37,887 nt of DNA from an uncultured Lachnospiraceae bacterium (GCA_947631625.1 CANRMA010000022.1:1-37887), one strand, 5' to 3'; counted from the first letter of the stretch, positions 24,325 to 32,518 are shown. Numbers and translations: made by a program. The notes: generated by a model from the sequence alone, not told the origin.

Positions 24325-24846
24325 TCAATTTTCCATCAAAAACCCCAATTCCTTTAATTTTGCCACGACCCTGTCAAGAACCGCCTCATTTTCGGCCTCT
24401 ATCGTATGAAAATGCACTCCCTGAGTCAGCTCATTTAAAGGTTTGGTCTTATTTTCCTCCACCTTGCGCACAAAAGCCTCCACATCCGCGCGGTTGTTGA
24501 TAATAAGGTCAACGGATATCTGACCGTAAATCTCATGCTCGACAACCACGTCCAGAACTCCGGCTCCGGCATCGACAATAGCGTTAAGCTCCGCAGCGAT
24601 CTCGTCGTTGTTGTGCTTTACCTTGACGCTGCGCCGGCAAAACCCGGACTTTCCGTCATTTTTAAACAATATATATCCTTTATTCGTAGAAAGGATATTC
24701 CTGCATGACGCCCTGAGCAGGGCTATATCCTGTACAATAACCTGTCTGCTTACGCCAAGCAGCCCGGACAGCTCCGTTCCCGATATCGGCCTGTCGCTCC
24801 CGCTAAGTATTTCCATTATCTTATTTCTTCTGATATCGCCTTCCAT
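24325..24846 (-). CDS. niaR: Niacin-responsive transcriptional repressor NiaR (3H domain)
   Basis: A 173-aa repressor of NAD synthesis and niacin uptake genes. The N-terminal winged helix (RNKIMEILSGSDRPISGTEL, then VSRQVIVQDIALLRA) binds DNA. The C-terminal 3H domain (about 75-173) carries the conserved histidines seen in KVKHNNDEIAAEL, VVEHEIYG and GVHFHTIEAE, which bind a metal and nicotinic acid. The ATG at 24846 has an AAGGGA site and gives the usual family length; the extra 19 upstream residues lack one. No nadABC or niaX gene is in the window, so its targets are elsewhere. Confidence 0.93.
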   Translation of the reverse strand: MEGDIRRNKIMEILSGSDRPISGTELSGLLGVSRQVIVQDIALLRASCRNILSTNKGYILFKNDGKSGFCRRSVKVKHNNDEIAAELNAIVDAGAGVLDVVVEHEIYGQISVDLIINNRADVEAFVRKVEENKTKPLNELTQGVHFHTIEAENEAVLDRVVAKLKELGFLMEN

Positions 24847-25022
24847 ATATTTTTGATCCCTTCTTACGGTTCTATAACTGCTTTTTTTGCTTTCATACAA
24901 CATTTTGTTGTGTGAGGGGCTGTTTTAACCTGTTTTTAGTCTTTTTTTAATCTTTTTTTATGTTGTTTTGCCTTTTACCGCTAAAAATTATAGCATAAGT
25001 TGATTTACAGAGCAAATAATGC

Positions 25023-25051
25023 TTTACTTTTGAAAAAACTTGTGATATTCT
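25023..25051 (+). promoter_or_regulatory. Extended -10 promoter of the cold-shock gene
   Basis: TTTACT (25023-25028), 17 bases, TATTCT (25046-25051) preceded by TGA, giving an extended -10. The start would be near 25058, leaving a leader of about 40 bases, short for a cspA-type thermosensor. Confidence 0.5.
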
Positions 25052-25097
25052 AATTACTGTCTAAAAACAATACATTTATAATTTTGGAGGTATCATG

Positions 25098-25298
25098 ATG
25101 AACAAAGGTACAGTAAAATGGTTTAACAACCAAAAAGGTTACGGCTTTATCTCAGACGAGCAGGGCAATGATGTATTCGTTCATTACTCAGGACTTAACA
25201 TGGAAGGCTTCAAATCTCTTGAAGAAGGCGCTGCTGTAGAGTATGAAGTAGTTAACGGCGAAAAAGGACCTCAGGCTGTTAATGTAACCAAGTTATAA
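25098..25298 (+). CDS. Cold-shock protein (CspA/CspB family)
   Basis: A 66-aa single cold-shock domain that binds single-stranded RNA and DNA and acts as an RNA chaperone. It has RNP1 (KGYGFISD) and RNP2 (DVFVHYS) and starts [17 protein letters not shown], the family consensus. Two adjacent ATGs exist; the second (25098) is seven bases from GGAGG and is preferred. It is a single-gene unit with its own promoter; a bidirectional terminator about 100 bases downstream separates it from hisA. Confidence 0.96.
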   Translation: MNKGTVKWFNNQKGYGFISDEQGNDVFVHYSGLNMEGFKSLEEGAAVEYEVVNGEKGPQAVNVTKL

Positions 25299-25395
25299 TT
25301 TAAAAGGTCGAATCCACTAATCAGTATCATGATGTGCCTTTTCTTAATATAATTTTTAAATTTATTTAGAATATGCAATATTGTTATGAGGGATT

Positions 25396-25432
25396 AAAAA
25401 AAGAACTTGTCGGCGAGACAGGTTCTTTTTTT
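25396..25432. terminator. Bidirectional terminator between csp and hisA
   Basis: A stem AACTTGTC/GACAGGTT (one G-U) flanked by runs of A on the left and T on the right serves both convergent genes. Confidence 0.9.
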
Positions 25433-25439
25433 AACCGCA

Positions 25440-26231
25440 TTATCTTACGGCTGTCTGTTCGTTTATAAATTTTAAGACTTCGTCAAGCTTCAGGTTCCCG
25501 CCGAAGATATCCAACGCGCTTCCTATGGTTACGTTTATATTATCGCGCCCGAGATTTTTAAGTTTTTCAAGATCTTCGAACGTATGTACGCCGCCTGCAT
25601 AAGTAACCGGTATTTTACCAAAATCTCCAAGCATTTTTACAAGTTCCTCATCTATTCCCCCGGCTTTGCCCTCCACATCCGCGGCATGGATCAGAAATTC
25701 GTCGCAAAATTCCGAAAGTTTATCCATAGTATTAATGTCAAGTACGACGTCGGTATATTTCTGCCATCTGTCGGTAACAATATAATATGCGCCGTTTTTC
25801 TTTTTACAGCTTAAATCCAGAACAAGCCTGTCTCTCCCGACATTTTTTACAAGTTTTTCCAGATTTTTATAATCAATAAGACCGTTTTTAAAAACAAAAG
25901 ATGTCACTATGACATGCGACGCTCCGGCTTGAAGAAACATAGCGGCGTTTTCATCCGTTATTCCGCCGCCAACCTGCAGAGAGTCTCTATATGTCTCCAG
26001 CGCGCCAAAAGCCTGCTTTTTGTCAGCCTCATAGTATTCGCTGTCCGGGCGGTTTAAAAGGATAATATGTCCGTTTTTTATATTTTTCTGCCGATAAAGC
26101 TTTGCATAAAAAGCAGCGTCAACTTCTGCGACGAAATTCTCAACTGCTTCGTCGGCCTCATCTTTAAGACTGCTGCCCACGATCTGTTTTACTTTTCCGT
26201 TGTGTATATCTATACAAGGCCTGAATTCCAT
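25440..26231 (-). CDS. hisA: HisA-type ProFAR isomerase, eukaryotic (HIS6) subtype
   Basis: A 263-aa (beta/alpha)8-barrel enzyme that isomerises the aminoaldose ProFAR to PRFAR in histidine synthesis. It starts FRPCIDIHNGKVKQIVG, with the catalytic Asp in CIDIHNGKVKQ, and has QVGGGITDENA and TYAGGVHTFEDL as phosphate-binding loops and FLIHAADVEGKAGG. The wording and length match the yeast HIS6-like subtype rather than the common bacterial HisA. The ATG at 26231 follows GGCGGGGGG; a Met six codons upstream has no site. No other his gene is adjacent, so it is an isolated gene. The neighbouring terminator shows it is the last gene of its unit. Confidence 0.92.
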   Translation of the reverse strand: MEFRPCIDIHNGKVKQIVGSSLKDEADEAVENFVAEVDAAFYAKLYRQKNIKNGHIILLNRPDSEYYEADKKQAFGALETYRDSLQVGGGITDENAAMFLQAGASHVIVTSFVFKNGLIDYKNLEKLVKNVGRDRLVLDLSCKKKNGAYYIVTDRWQKYTDVVLDINTMDKLSEFCDEFLIHAADVEGKAGGIDEELVKMLGDFGKIPVTYAGGVHTFEDLEKLKNLGRDNINVTIGSALDIFGGNLKLDEVLKFINEQTAVR

Positions 26232-26249
26232 TTTCCCCCCGCCTTTCAT

Positions 26250-26527
26250 GATTTTATAAACAGACTTTTGTTAAATTCTCCTTCATGACACAGAATTTAG
26301 GCAGAATATATAAAAATTCAAAATGAATATTTTATTTTCTATCAGACATAATAACATAGGAACAGGAATAAATACAATTTCTGTTTTATATTTTTATATA
26401 ATTTGTATATTTTTATAAAAAGGATAAAGCTTTTATAAAAATCTATAAAACTTTTATAAAAAACTATAAAAGGCAAAAATTATATAAAAAGTGAAAAAGT
26501 AAAAAATCAGTAAAGGAGTGGAGAATA
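26250..26527. other. AT-rich intergenic region with TATAAAA-type repeats
   Basis: No gene is seen. The right half carries several near-repeats of CTTTTATAAAAA (about 26400-26475) and ends in AAAGGAGTGGAG, the ribosome site of the lipoprotein gene. The repeated TATAAA blocks prevent choosing one promoter. Confidence 0.6.
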
Positions 26528-27034
26528 ATGAAGAAGACAAAAAAATTGTTATTTACTTCTCTCTTGGTCGTATCAATGTCATTAATGACAGCCTGCGGCA
26601 GCAACGGTAACGGTGCAACAGGCGCAGGCGCCGGTTCGACAGGCACAGGCACAGCCGGTACAACTGCCGGCACAGGCTCAACCGGCACAACTGCCGGCAC
26701 AGGCTCAACCGGCGCAACTGCCGGCACAGGCACGGCAGACGGCACAGGTTCGGACGCTGCGGGAATAACCGGTTCAGGTACAAACGCAGGAAACGACGCC
26801 GCAGGAATGACAGGTACCGATAACGGAAACGACATGACAGGCAATGACAACAGCAATGTAAACTCCGTAACCAGTGGTGAGAATTCCAATTCATCTGCAA
26901 ACGACAACGGAAGCACGATCGGCAATGCAGTTGACGACGCAGGCAATGCGGTAGGCGACGCAGTTGATGATGTTGCAGACGGCGTCGGCGACATTATAGA
27001 CGACGCTACCGGAAACGGCGGCTCTGCGCGATAA
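26528..27034 (+). CDS. Low-complexity Gly/Thr/Asn-rich lipoprotein
   Basis: A 168-aa secreted lipoprotein. The signal peptide ends LMTAC with Cys23 as the lipidation site. Residues 30-75 are tandem Gly-Thr-Ala-Ser units (AGTGSTGTTAGTGSTGATAG) encoded by near-perfect DNA repeats, followed by a Gly/Asn/Asp-rich stretch and a C-terminal block of short valine/aspartate repeats (VDDAGNAVGDAVDDVADGVG). Nothing enzymatic is visible. It could be a surface spacer, an acidic divalent-cation-binding protein or part of an envelope matrix. The DNA repeats make copy-number variation between strains likely. It has a strong ribosome site and its own downstream terminator. Confidence 0.85.
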   Translation: MKKTKKLLFTSLLVVSMSLMTACGSNGNGATGAGAGSTGTGTAGTTAGTGSTGTTAGTGSTGATAGTGTADGTGSDAAGITGSGTNAGNDAAGMTGTDNGNDMTGNDNSNVNSVTSGENSNSSANDNGSTIGNAVDDAGNAVGDAVDDVADGVGDIIDDATGNGGSAR

Positions 27035-27076
27035 AAAGCGGCAGAATCTGCAGACAGCAGACCGTCATTAAGTATT

Positions 27077-27145
27077 AAAAAGAACCGCCATATGCGCCAA
27101 TGCCATCTTATCTCAATAACATTGGCCGTATGACGGTTCCTTTTA
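27077..27145. terminator. Long bidirectional terminator between the lipoprotein gene and fbp
   Basis: AAAAGAACCG-x-CAT and GCCAATG pair with CATTGGC and ATG-x-CGGTTCCTTTT around a 17-base loop, giving a long stem with A-run and T-run at its feet, serving both convergent genes. Confidence 0.85.
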
Positions 27146-27158
27146 CATATCTTATATA

Positions 27159-29135
27159 TCAGATATTTTCCATTATGGTTCCGTTCCTGTAAGCGCCAAG
27201 CAGCTTTTCAAGCTGATCGATGCGCTCCCTGAGCTCCGCGCCTATATCGGTATCCATGATCTTCTGGCGCATTGTGCTTGTCTCCAGTATGGTAGAATCG
27301 GATATTATATCGGACTCGTTCATTATCGCGGACTCCGCGGATTCAAACAGCTCGTGCGCCACAAGCCTCATTCCATGGGAATTGGCTACAAGCGTATATC
27401 CCGCTATCCCTGTTTTATCCTGATACGCCCTCGAAAAACCGCCGTCTATGATAAGCAGTTTACCGCCGCATTTGACGGGCGACTCACCCTTTTTAAGCTC
27501 AACCGGAACATGTCCGTTTACGATATGGGATTTTTCCGTATCCAGTCCGAATTCCGTTAATATCCTGTTAATAACCTCTTCATTGTCAAGCAGTCTGTAA
27601 TAACTGTTCTTGACTTCCTTCTGAGGCTCCTTGTCTTCAATAAAATATCTTTCAAAAGTCGCCATTTTATCTTTGCCAAACACCGGAGAATTGGGGCCTG
27701 TCCATATATACCACATAATATCCTGCCCTTTTAACTTCTCCTTAAGATCGTCGTGGGAATAATAGCCCTTACGCGCATAATACTCCAAAATATCATACAA
27801 CGCTTTTCCGCTGTACTCCTTGCCGTACACATTGACCTTCTTGAAATTACCGTCCTCGTCCATAGGCATACAGCCATGATAGAGCAGATTGGAATTATAA
27901 ACTTTATATAAGCTGCCTTTGGAAAAAAGGAATTTAACGTGCTTCTTAAGCTTCTCGCACTTGACAAAGGCCTGGCTCAAACGCTCCATAACCTGCTCTT
28001 CTTCGGGAGTAAGCTCATATGGCCTGTCTTTGTTTATGGTCGGAAAATCGGTATCTTTCATGCGATATTTCGTTCCGTTTATATCTATTGTTTTGTTCTC
28101 ATAATCTATATGCTCAAGCAGCAGCCTGTCTTCCATTCCAAACTCAGGCCTTCTCATTATAAGCTGTCCCTCCAGTTTAAACTGGATAACGGTTATGGCC
28201 TTGTGCATCTTCATATCCAGGCTCAGATCTTTGGTATCGTATGCGGTATTATATTTTATGCTGAAAGCGTCACAGTTTGTATCTTTATAAACTTCCATGG
28301 CAAAGGTTGCAAGCGGAATCAGGTTTATCCCGTAGCCTTCTTCCAGTGTGTCCAGGTTCCCGTACTTGGCTGATATCCTAATCACATTGGCAATACAGGC
28401 CAGATGACCGCTCGCCGCGCCCATCCAGACTATATCATGATTTCCCCACTGAACATCCACGGAATGATACTTACGCAGCGTATCCATTATTATATGAGGG
28501 CCGGGGCCTCTGTCATAAATATCTCCGACTATATGAAGGTGATCTATAACAAGCCGCTGTATAAGATTGCTCAATGCAATGATAAATTCCGGAGCCCTTC
28601 CGATCCTTATTATCGTATTTATTATCTCGTTATAATAGGCCTCCTTATCCTGTATTTCCGCCTTTTCCGTGATGAGCTCCTCTATTATATAGGCAAAATC
28701 TTTGGGCAGCGCTTTTCTGACCTTGGAGCGGGTATACTTGGACGACACCCTCTTGGTTATCTGCACCAGTCTGTGAAGAGTGATCTTATACCAGTCCTCG
28801 ATCGTACTTTCATCCTCATCTTTTAACACTATGTCCAGCTTTTCCTTAGGGTAATATATAAGCGTAGCAAGACTCTTCTTATCTTTAATGCTTAAGGTAT
28901 TTCCAAACTCCTCGTCAATCTTGCGCCTGACCGCGCCCGAACCGTTCTTTAATACATGGTTAAACTGCTCATATTCACCGTGTATATCCGTAATAAAATG
29001 CTCGGTTCCCTTAGGAAGACTTAAGATCGCCTGCAGATTTATTATCTCTGTTGACGCCGCCGCAACCGACGGATACTGTTTTGCCAGACTTTCCAAATAT
29101 CTTTTTTCCAAATTATCAGTATAACCATTATTCAT
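27159..29135 (-). CDS. fbp: Fructose-1,6-bisphosphatase class III
   Basis: A 658-aa class III FBPase, the Firmicutes-specific gluconeogenic enzyme that removes the 1-phosphate of fructose-1,6-bisphosphate. It belongs to the metallophosphoesterase superfamily: FITDIHGEYEQF, GDIYDRGPGPHIIMD and GNHDIVWMG bind the metals, and a later VNGHVPV gives the His motif. Length is normal for the family. The assigned ATG has only a distant AAGAAGGG site (14 bases), so initiation may be weak. It is followed at 3' by a shared terminator and preceded by dapB on the same strand with a 36-base gap, so dapB-fbp read-through is possible. Confidence 0.97.
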   Translation of the reverse strand: MNNGYTDNLEKRYLESLAKQYPSVAAASTEIINLQAILSLPKGTEHFITDIHGEYEQFNHVLKNGSGAVRRKIDEEFGNTLSIKDKKSLATLIYYPKEKLDIVLKDEDESTIEDWYKITLHRLVQITKRVSSKYTRSKVRKALPKDFAYIIEELITEKAEIQDKEAYYNEIINTIIRIGRAPEFIIALSNLIQRLVIDHLHIVGDIYDRGPGPHIIMDTLRKYHSVDVQWGNHDIVWMGAASGHLACIANVIRISAKYGNLDTLEEGYGINLIPLATFAMEVYKDTNCDAFSIKYNTAYDTKDLSLDMKMHKAITVIQFKLEGQLIMRRPEFGMEDRLLLEHIDYENKTIDINGTKYRMKDTDFPTINKDRPYELTPEEEQVMERLSQAFVKCEKLKKHVKFLFSKGSLYKVYNSNLLYHGCMPMDEDGNFKKVNVYGKEYSGKALYDILEYYARKGYYSHDDLKEKLKGQDIMWYIWTGPNSPVFGKDKMATFERYFIEDKEPQKEVKNSYYRLLDNEEVINRILTEFGLDTEKSHIVNGHVPVELKKGESPVKCGGKLLIIDGGFSRAYQDKTGIAGYTLVANSHGMRLVAHELFESAESAIMNESDIISDSTILETSTMRQKIMDTDIGAELRERIDQLEKLLGAYRNGTIMENI

Positions 29136-29171
29136 GTAATCAGTATACCCTTCTTAAAAGTGCTTCAAACA

Positions 29172-29930
29172 TCAACCTTCTATTACATCTTTCATATCAT
29201 ACAGCCCCGCAGGTTTTCCGGCAAGGAACTTCGCCGCCTCTATCGCGCCTTTTCCAAACACCGCCTTCGAATACGCCCTGTGCGAAAAGGTGATGACCTC
29301 GTCGGGTCCCGCAAAAATAACGTCATGATCTCCGACTATCGTACCGCCTCTTACGGCGCTGATACCGATTTCCTTTTGCGCCCTCTTTTCTCTTCTGGCG
29401 CTCCTGTCATAAACATAACAGTAGTTATTATTAAACTCCTCGTTTATGGAATCCGCCAGCGCAAGAGCAGTTCCGCTGGGCGCATCCAGTTTCTGATTGT
29501 GGTGCTTCTCCACTATCTCGATATCAAAGCCCGCAGGCGCAAGCACTGCCGCAGCATCTTTCAACAATTTCAAAAGCACGTTTATGCCAAGCGACATATT
29601 GGCCGATTTAAGTATTGCAACCTCTTTTGAGGCCGAATCAACCTTCTCAAGCTGCTCTTTCGAGAGTCCCGTCGTACACAAAACGCAGGGAAGCTTCTTG
29701 GCCACGCAGTAATCTATAAGCGCGTCCGCCGCCGAAGCCGTGGTAAAATCGATCAAAGCATCTGCCTTGACGTCACATTCATTTATATCCTTAAAAACAG
29801 GATAGGTATTTTTAATCCCGTCGTAAGGATCTATACCCGCAACGATTTCTATTTCATCGTCCTGCGCGATAAGTCCCGTAATAGTCTGCCCCATTTTCCC
29901 GTTGCAGCCGTTCATTATAACCTTAACCAT
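29172..29930 (-). CDS. dapB: 4-hydroxy-tetrahydrodipicolinate reductase DapB
   Basis: A 252-aa NAD(P)H-dependent enzyme, second step of the lysine and diaminopimelate pathway. The dinucleotide loop is G8-x2-G11-x2-G14 (NGCNGKMGQT). The catalytic/substrate region is IVEKHHNQKLDAPSGTALAL, with the His pair and the Lys that bind the substrate carboxylate. The ATG at 29930 follows AAGAAGGG; upstream Mets lie within repeat DNA. It is read from the same direction as dapA, with about 120 bases of AT-rich repeats in between, so a single lysine-controlled operon dapA-dapB is likely. Confidence 0.96.
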   Translation of the reverse strand: MVKVIMNGCNGKMGQTITGLIAQDDEIEIVAGIDPYDGIKNTYPVFKDINECDVKADALIDFTTASAADALIDYCVAKKLPCVLCTTGLSKEQLEKVDSASKEVAILKSANMSLGINVLLKLLKDAAAVLAPAGFDIEIVEKHHNQKLDAPSGTALALADSINEEFNNNYCYVYDRSARREKRAQKEIGISAVRGGTIVGDHDVIFAGPDEVITFSHRAYSKAVFGKGAIEAAKFLAGKPAGLYDMKDVIEG

Positions 29931-29945
29931 GTCTTTTTTTCCCTT

Positions 29946-30048
29946 CTTAAAATATACCATACGGCTCTTAAAACATACCATACGGCATAAAATATACTAT
30001 AATATACTCTGGTATTCTATAATATACTCTAATATACTATACGTCATA
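29946..30048. repeat. AT-rich direct repeats between dapA and dapB
   Basis: Two 21-base-spaced copies of CTTAAAAYATACCATACGGC (29946 and 29967) are followed by several TATAATATACT units up to about 30048. The first copy includes the dapB ribosome site in reverse complement (AAGAAGGG). No hairpin terminator is evident, so dapA-dapB co-transcription is possible. Confidence 0.75.
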
Positions 30049-30053
30049 TACTT

Positions 30054-30938
30054 TTACAATATCCCGTAATTCTTCATCGCCTTTTTAAGCGTTTCCACAT
30101 TCGCAGGCTCCATTTCGCTGAGCGGACGTCTGAGCGGGCCCGCTTCCATTCCCATAAGGTTAAGCGCTGCTTTTACCGGAATAGGATTTACCTCGCAGAA
30201 AAGCGCGTCACACAATTCAATCGCGCGCAATTGTTCTTTCCTGCTTCCCTCAACATCTCCTTCAAAGAATTTGGCGCAGATATCATGCGTTTCCTTAGGC
30301 GCGACATTGGAAAGCACCGAAATAACGCCTTTGCCGCCAAGGGCAAGCAGCGGTACTATCATATCGTCGTTTCCCGAATAAATATCTATTTTGCCCTGCG
30401 CAAGAGCCGCCAACTTGGTCACCTGCGAAATATTGCCGCTGGCTTCCTTGATACCTACTATATTGGACACCTCGCTGCATATTTTAACAGCGGTCTGCGG
30501 CAGGATATTACAGCCGGTCCGGCTTGGCACATTATAGAGTATGATCGGCAGTTTTACCGAATCCGCCACTTGCTTAAAATGTTCAAACAAGCCTTTCTGC
30601 GTAGCTTTATTATAATAAGGCGTCACCAGAAGCAGACCGTCCACTCCGTATTTTTCCGCCTCGGTCGAAAGATAGACCGCGGTTTCCGTACAGTTAGAGC
30701 CCGTTCCCGCCACCACAGGTATTCTTCCGTTTACTTTTTCCACGCAATATTTGATAACGGACAAATGCTCCTCATGAGTAAGCGTAGACGCCTCTCCCGT
30801 CGTTCCGCACACTATGATCGCATCCGTTCCATTCTTTATCTGGAACTCTATAAGTTCCCCGAATTTCTCATAATTTACACTGCCGTCCTCATGAAACGGC
30901 GTAACGATCGCCACTCCCGCGCCTTCAAAAATTGCCAT
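30054..30938 (-). CDS. dapA: 4-hydroxy-tetrahydrodipicolinate synthase DapA
   Basis: A 294-aa aldolase-type barrel that condenses pyruvate with aspartate semialdehyde, the committed step to diaminopimelate and lysine. Catalytic residues are visible: Thr46-Thr47 (CGTTGEAST), Tyr135 (LYNVPSRTG) and the Schiff-base Lys164 (VGIKEASGN). It has the standard length and a GGGAGG site. Expression is controlled by the lysine riboswitch and terminator immediately upstream, so excess lysine should shut it off. Confidence 0.98.
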   Translation of the reverse strand: MAIFEGAGVAIVTPFHEDGSVNYEKFGELIEFQIKNGTDAIIVCGTTGEASTLTHEEHLSVIKYCVEKVNGRIPVVAGTGSNCTETAVYLSTEAEKYGVDGLLLVTPYYNKATQKGLFEHFKQVADSVKLPIILYNVPSRTGCNILPQTAVKICSEVSNIVGIKEASGNISQVTKLAALAQGKIDIYSGNDDMIVPLLALGGKGVISVLSNVAPKETHDICAKFFEGDVEGSRKEQLRAIELCDALFCEVNPIPVKAALNLMGMEAGPLRRPLSEMEPANVETLKKAMKNYGIL

Positions 30939-30984
30939 TTTTTATTCCTCCCGCTTTTTATTATTAAGTAATTGCCCATATATC

Positions 30985-31012
30985 AAAAAAGACCGACCCT
31001 TCGGGGCCGGCC
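30985..31012 (-). terminator. Expression-platform terminator of the lysine riboswitch
   Basis: Leftward GGCCGGCCC-CGAA-GGGTCGGTC forms a 9-bp stem with two G-U pairs and a tetraloop, followed by TTTTTT. It sits between the aptamer and dapA, about 45 bases before the start codon. Confidence 0.92.
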
Positions 31013-31049
31013 TATTCTTTGTAACCAAGTCAAATGATATCAGAAATTC

Positions 31050-31213
31050 GGATAGCGCCCCATCTGTTTCGATGACAGTCATACAGTTCTTAACTGTACG
31101 CCCAAGAAAAGATCTGCAGTCAATCTTCTCTTTCGGCATCTTTTCCTTTCCGAATGTTTCCTCTGCGTCTGCCGCATCCGCATTCGTACTGATAAAAAAT
31201 GCAACCTCTATCA
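31050..31213 (-). promoter_or_regulatory. Lysine riboswitch (L-box) aptamer controlling dapA
   Basis: Read leftward, the conserved landmarks appear in order: GATAGAGG-x2-GC, AGTA, GGAAAGG, ATGCCGAA, CTTGGG, ACTGTCA and the closing GCGCTATC. The first and last parts pair as P1 (GATAG/CTATC). The order, spacing and position upstream of dapA match the five-way L-box. Lysine binding should favour the downstream terminator and stop dapA transcription. Confidence 0.92.
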
Positions 31214-31231
31214 ACTCTCTTATTTGTATAT

Positions 31232-31261
31232 ATGATAACACCATTATGTAATTTCTGTCAA
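31232..31261 (-). promoter_or_regulatory. Promoter of the lysine riboswitch-dapA transcript
   Basis: Leftward TTGACA (31261 to 31256), an 18-base spacer and TATCAT (31237 to 31232). The -35 overlaps the TGA stop of the upstream adenosyltransferase gene. The predicted start, near 31225, is about a dozen bases before the aptamer. Confidence 0.7.
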
Positions 31262-31755
31262 CCTATAAATGTATGTACGGTCTCAACCTTTGTCACTTCG
31301 TCCGCAAGCCTGTATACTTCTTTATTCAGGGCTACGCCCGTCATTATGATATCCATCTCTTCCGGTTTACATAACAAAAGTTTTTCCAACTCATCCACGG
31401 AAATTATCTCATTGTCAACAAGCTCTAAGACTTCATCCAATATAAGAAGGCTGCATTCCCCGGTGTTCATCACCTTCTTGGCAAAGTTTAAGCCGTTCTT
31501 TATATTGGCGATCTCTTCTTTCTTATCTTCTTCCGAAAGCTGTATAAAATCCGCATCGGATTTTTCAAACCGGAATATCTTTATTTCCGGCTCTAAGCGT
31601 CTTACGAATTCAGATTCCGATATTCCCCTTTTTTTCAAAAAACATATAATAACTACATTGCCGCCCTCACATGCTTTTTGCAGAGCTTTGCCAAGCGCAG
31701 CGGGCGATTTCCCGTGCCCGTCTCCGCTATATATATAAATTCTGCCATTTTCCAT
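31258..31755 (-). CDS. Corrinoid adenosyltransferase, BtuR/CobO-like
   Basis: A 165-aa P-loop protein of the BtuR/CobA(CobO) family, which transfers the adenosyl group of ATP to cob(I)alamin or cobyrinic acid diamide. The N-terminus MENGRIYIYSGDGHGKSPAA contains the family P-loop; LLILDEVLELVD is the Walker B-like strand. The C-terminus is short. No cobalamin genes are adjacent, so a salvage role is likely. The ATG at 31755 has a GAGGTG site. The stop overlaps the dapA promoter. Some distant family members have lost the corrinoid role, so the exact substrate is not certain. Confidence 0.85.
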   Translation of the reverse strand: MENGRIYIYSGDGHGKSPAALGKALQKACEGGNVVIICFLKKRGISESEFVRRLEPEIKIFRFEKSDADFIQLSEEDKKEEIANIKNGLNFAKKVMNTGECSLLILDEVLELVDNEIISVDELEKLLLCKPEEMDIIMTGVALNKEVYRLADEVTKVETVHTFIG

Positions 31756-31829
31756 ACCACACCTCATAATCTGCCGAAAAATTTATTTTCAGTCAATTAT
31801 GATAGCACAATAACTCCGGAAATGCAAAT

Positions 31830-32468
31830 TTATTCCTGTTCTTCATCTATAATTTCGAGTTTGCTTACCGATACCTCATAAGCCACTCTTCTTTCAAGCT
31901 GATCCTCTGCGATTTTTTTCATATATTCTCTGCTCTGTATCCTTCCCCATACGGCGCATCTGCTTCCTACCGCAAAAGTGCTTGCATATCGTGCATTCCT
32001 TCCCCAGCAGATGCAGGGTATGTAGTCGGATTTGCCATAAGGTCTGTTGACCGCAAGCAACAGGTCCGCGATTTCCCTTCCAAGCGGTGTTTTACGATAG
32101 ATAGGCTCCTTGCAGATAAATCCGTCCAAAAATATCTGATTGGTCTTGACGCTTTCCTCGATATCGTCCACAAATTCAATTTCCCTTGCGAATACCGAAA
32201 GCACCAACTTATTCTTCTTTTCCTCGTGTCTGTTGTATGAGCGGAACTGACCGGTAATGCTGATCTTCATTCCTTTGTAGTCCTCATTCACATCGAGCAG
32301 CCTCTCCGATGCCATGACCGGAATGATATCCGTCGAGTCGCTAAGTCTGTCAACCCTCACGTCCACCATATAGAAGCCTTCTCCGAATATTTCATGACTA
32401 AATACGAAATCGCTCACGATCTCCCCCATTATAGTCACCTGGTTGTTTTCAATTACCTTATCTGTCAT
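31830..32468 (-). CDS. SSB-like protein with two OB folds
   Basis: A 212-aa protein. Residues about 8-100 form one OB-like domain (NNQVTIMGEIVSDFVFSHEI) and about 108-205 a second one closely resembling canonical bacterial SSB (PIYRKTPLGREIADLLLAVN, CICWGRNAR, RVAYEVSVSKLEI). Ordinary SSB has one OB domain and a DDDIPF-type tail that recruits partners; this protein ends IIDEEQE and lacks that tail. It probably binds single-stranded DNA, perhaps as a specialised second SSB of the Lachnospiraceae. The start has a clear GGGAG site. It is transcribed alone from the promoter just upstream, into the adenosyltransferase gene. Confidence 0.8.
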   Translation of the reverse strand: MTDKVIENNQVTIMGEIVSDFVFSHEIFGEGFYMVDVRVDRLSDSTDIIPVMASERLLDVNEDYKGMKISITGQFRSYNRHEEKKNKLVLSVFAREIEFVDDIEESVKTNQIFLDGFICKEPIYRKTPLGREIADLLLAVNRPYGKSDYIPCICWGRNARYASTFAVGSRCAVWGRIQSREYMKKIAEDQLERRVAYEVSVSKLEIIDEEQE

Positions 32469-32518
32469 GTTTTGTTCTCCCTTCTTTGTATCTTACTCTT
32501 ATAAGAATTTTTCTGTAT

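Noticed and set aside
26464..26994. Long leftward Pro/Val/Ser-rich ORFs opposite the lipoprotein gene
   Set aside because: These are antisense readings of GC-rich repeats in a gene with a clear signal peptide, lipobox and ribosome site.
30942..31244. 100-aa leftward ORF upstream of dapA
   Set aside because: It lies over the lysine riboswitch and its terminator; the peptide has no family features and the RNA landmarks explain the sequence better.
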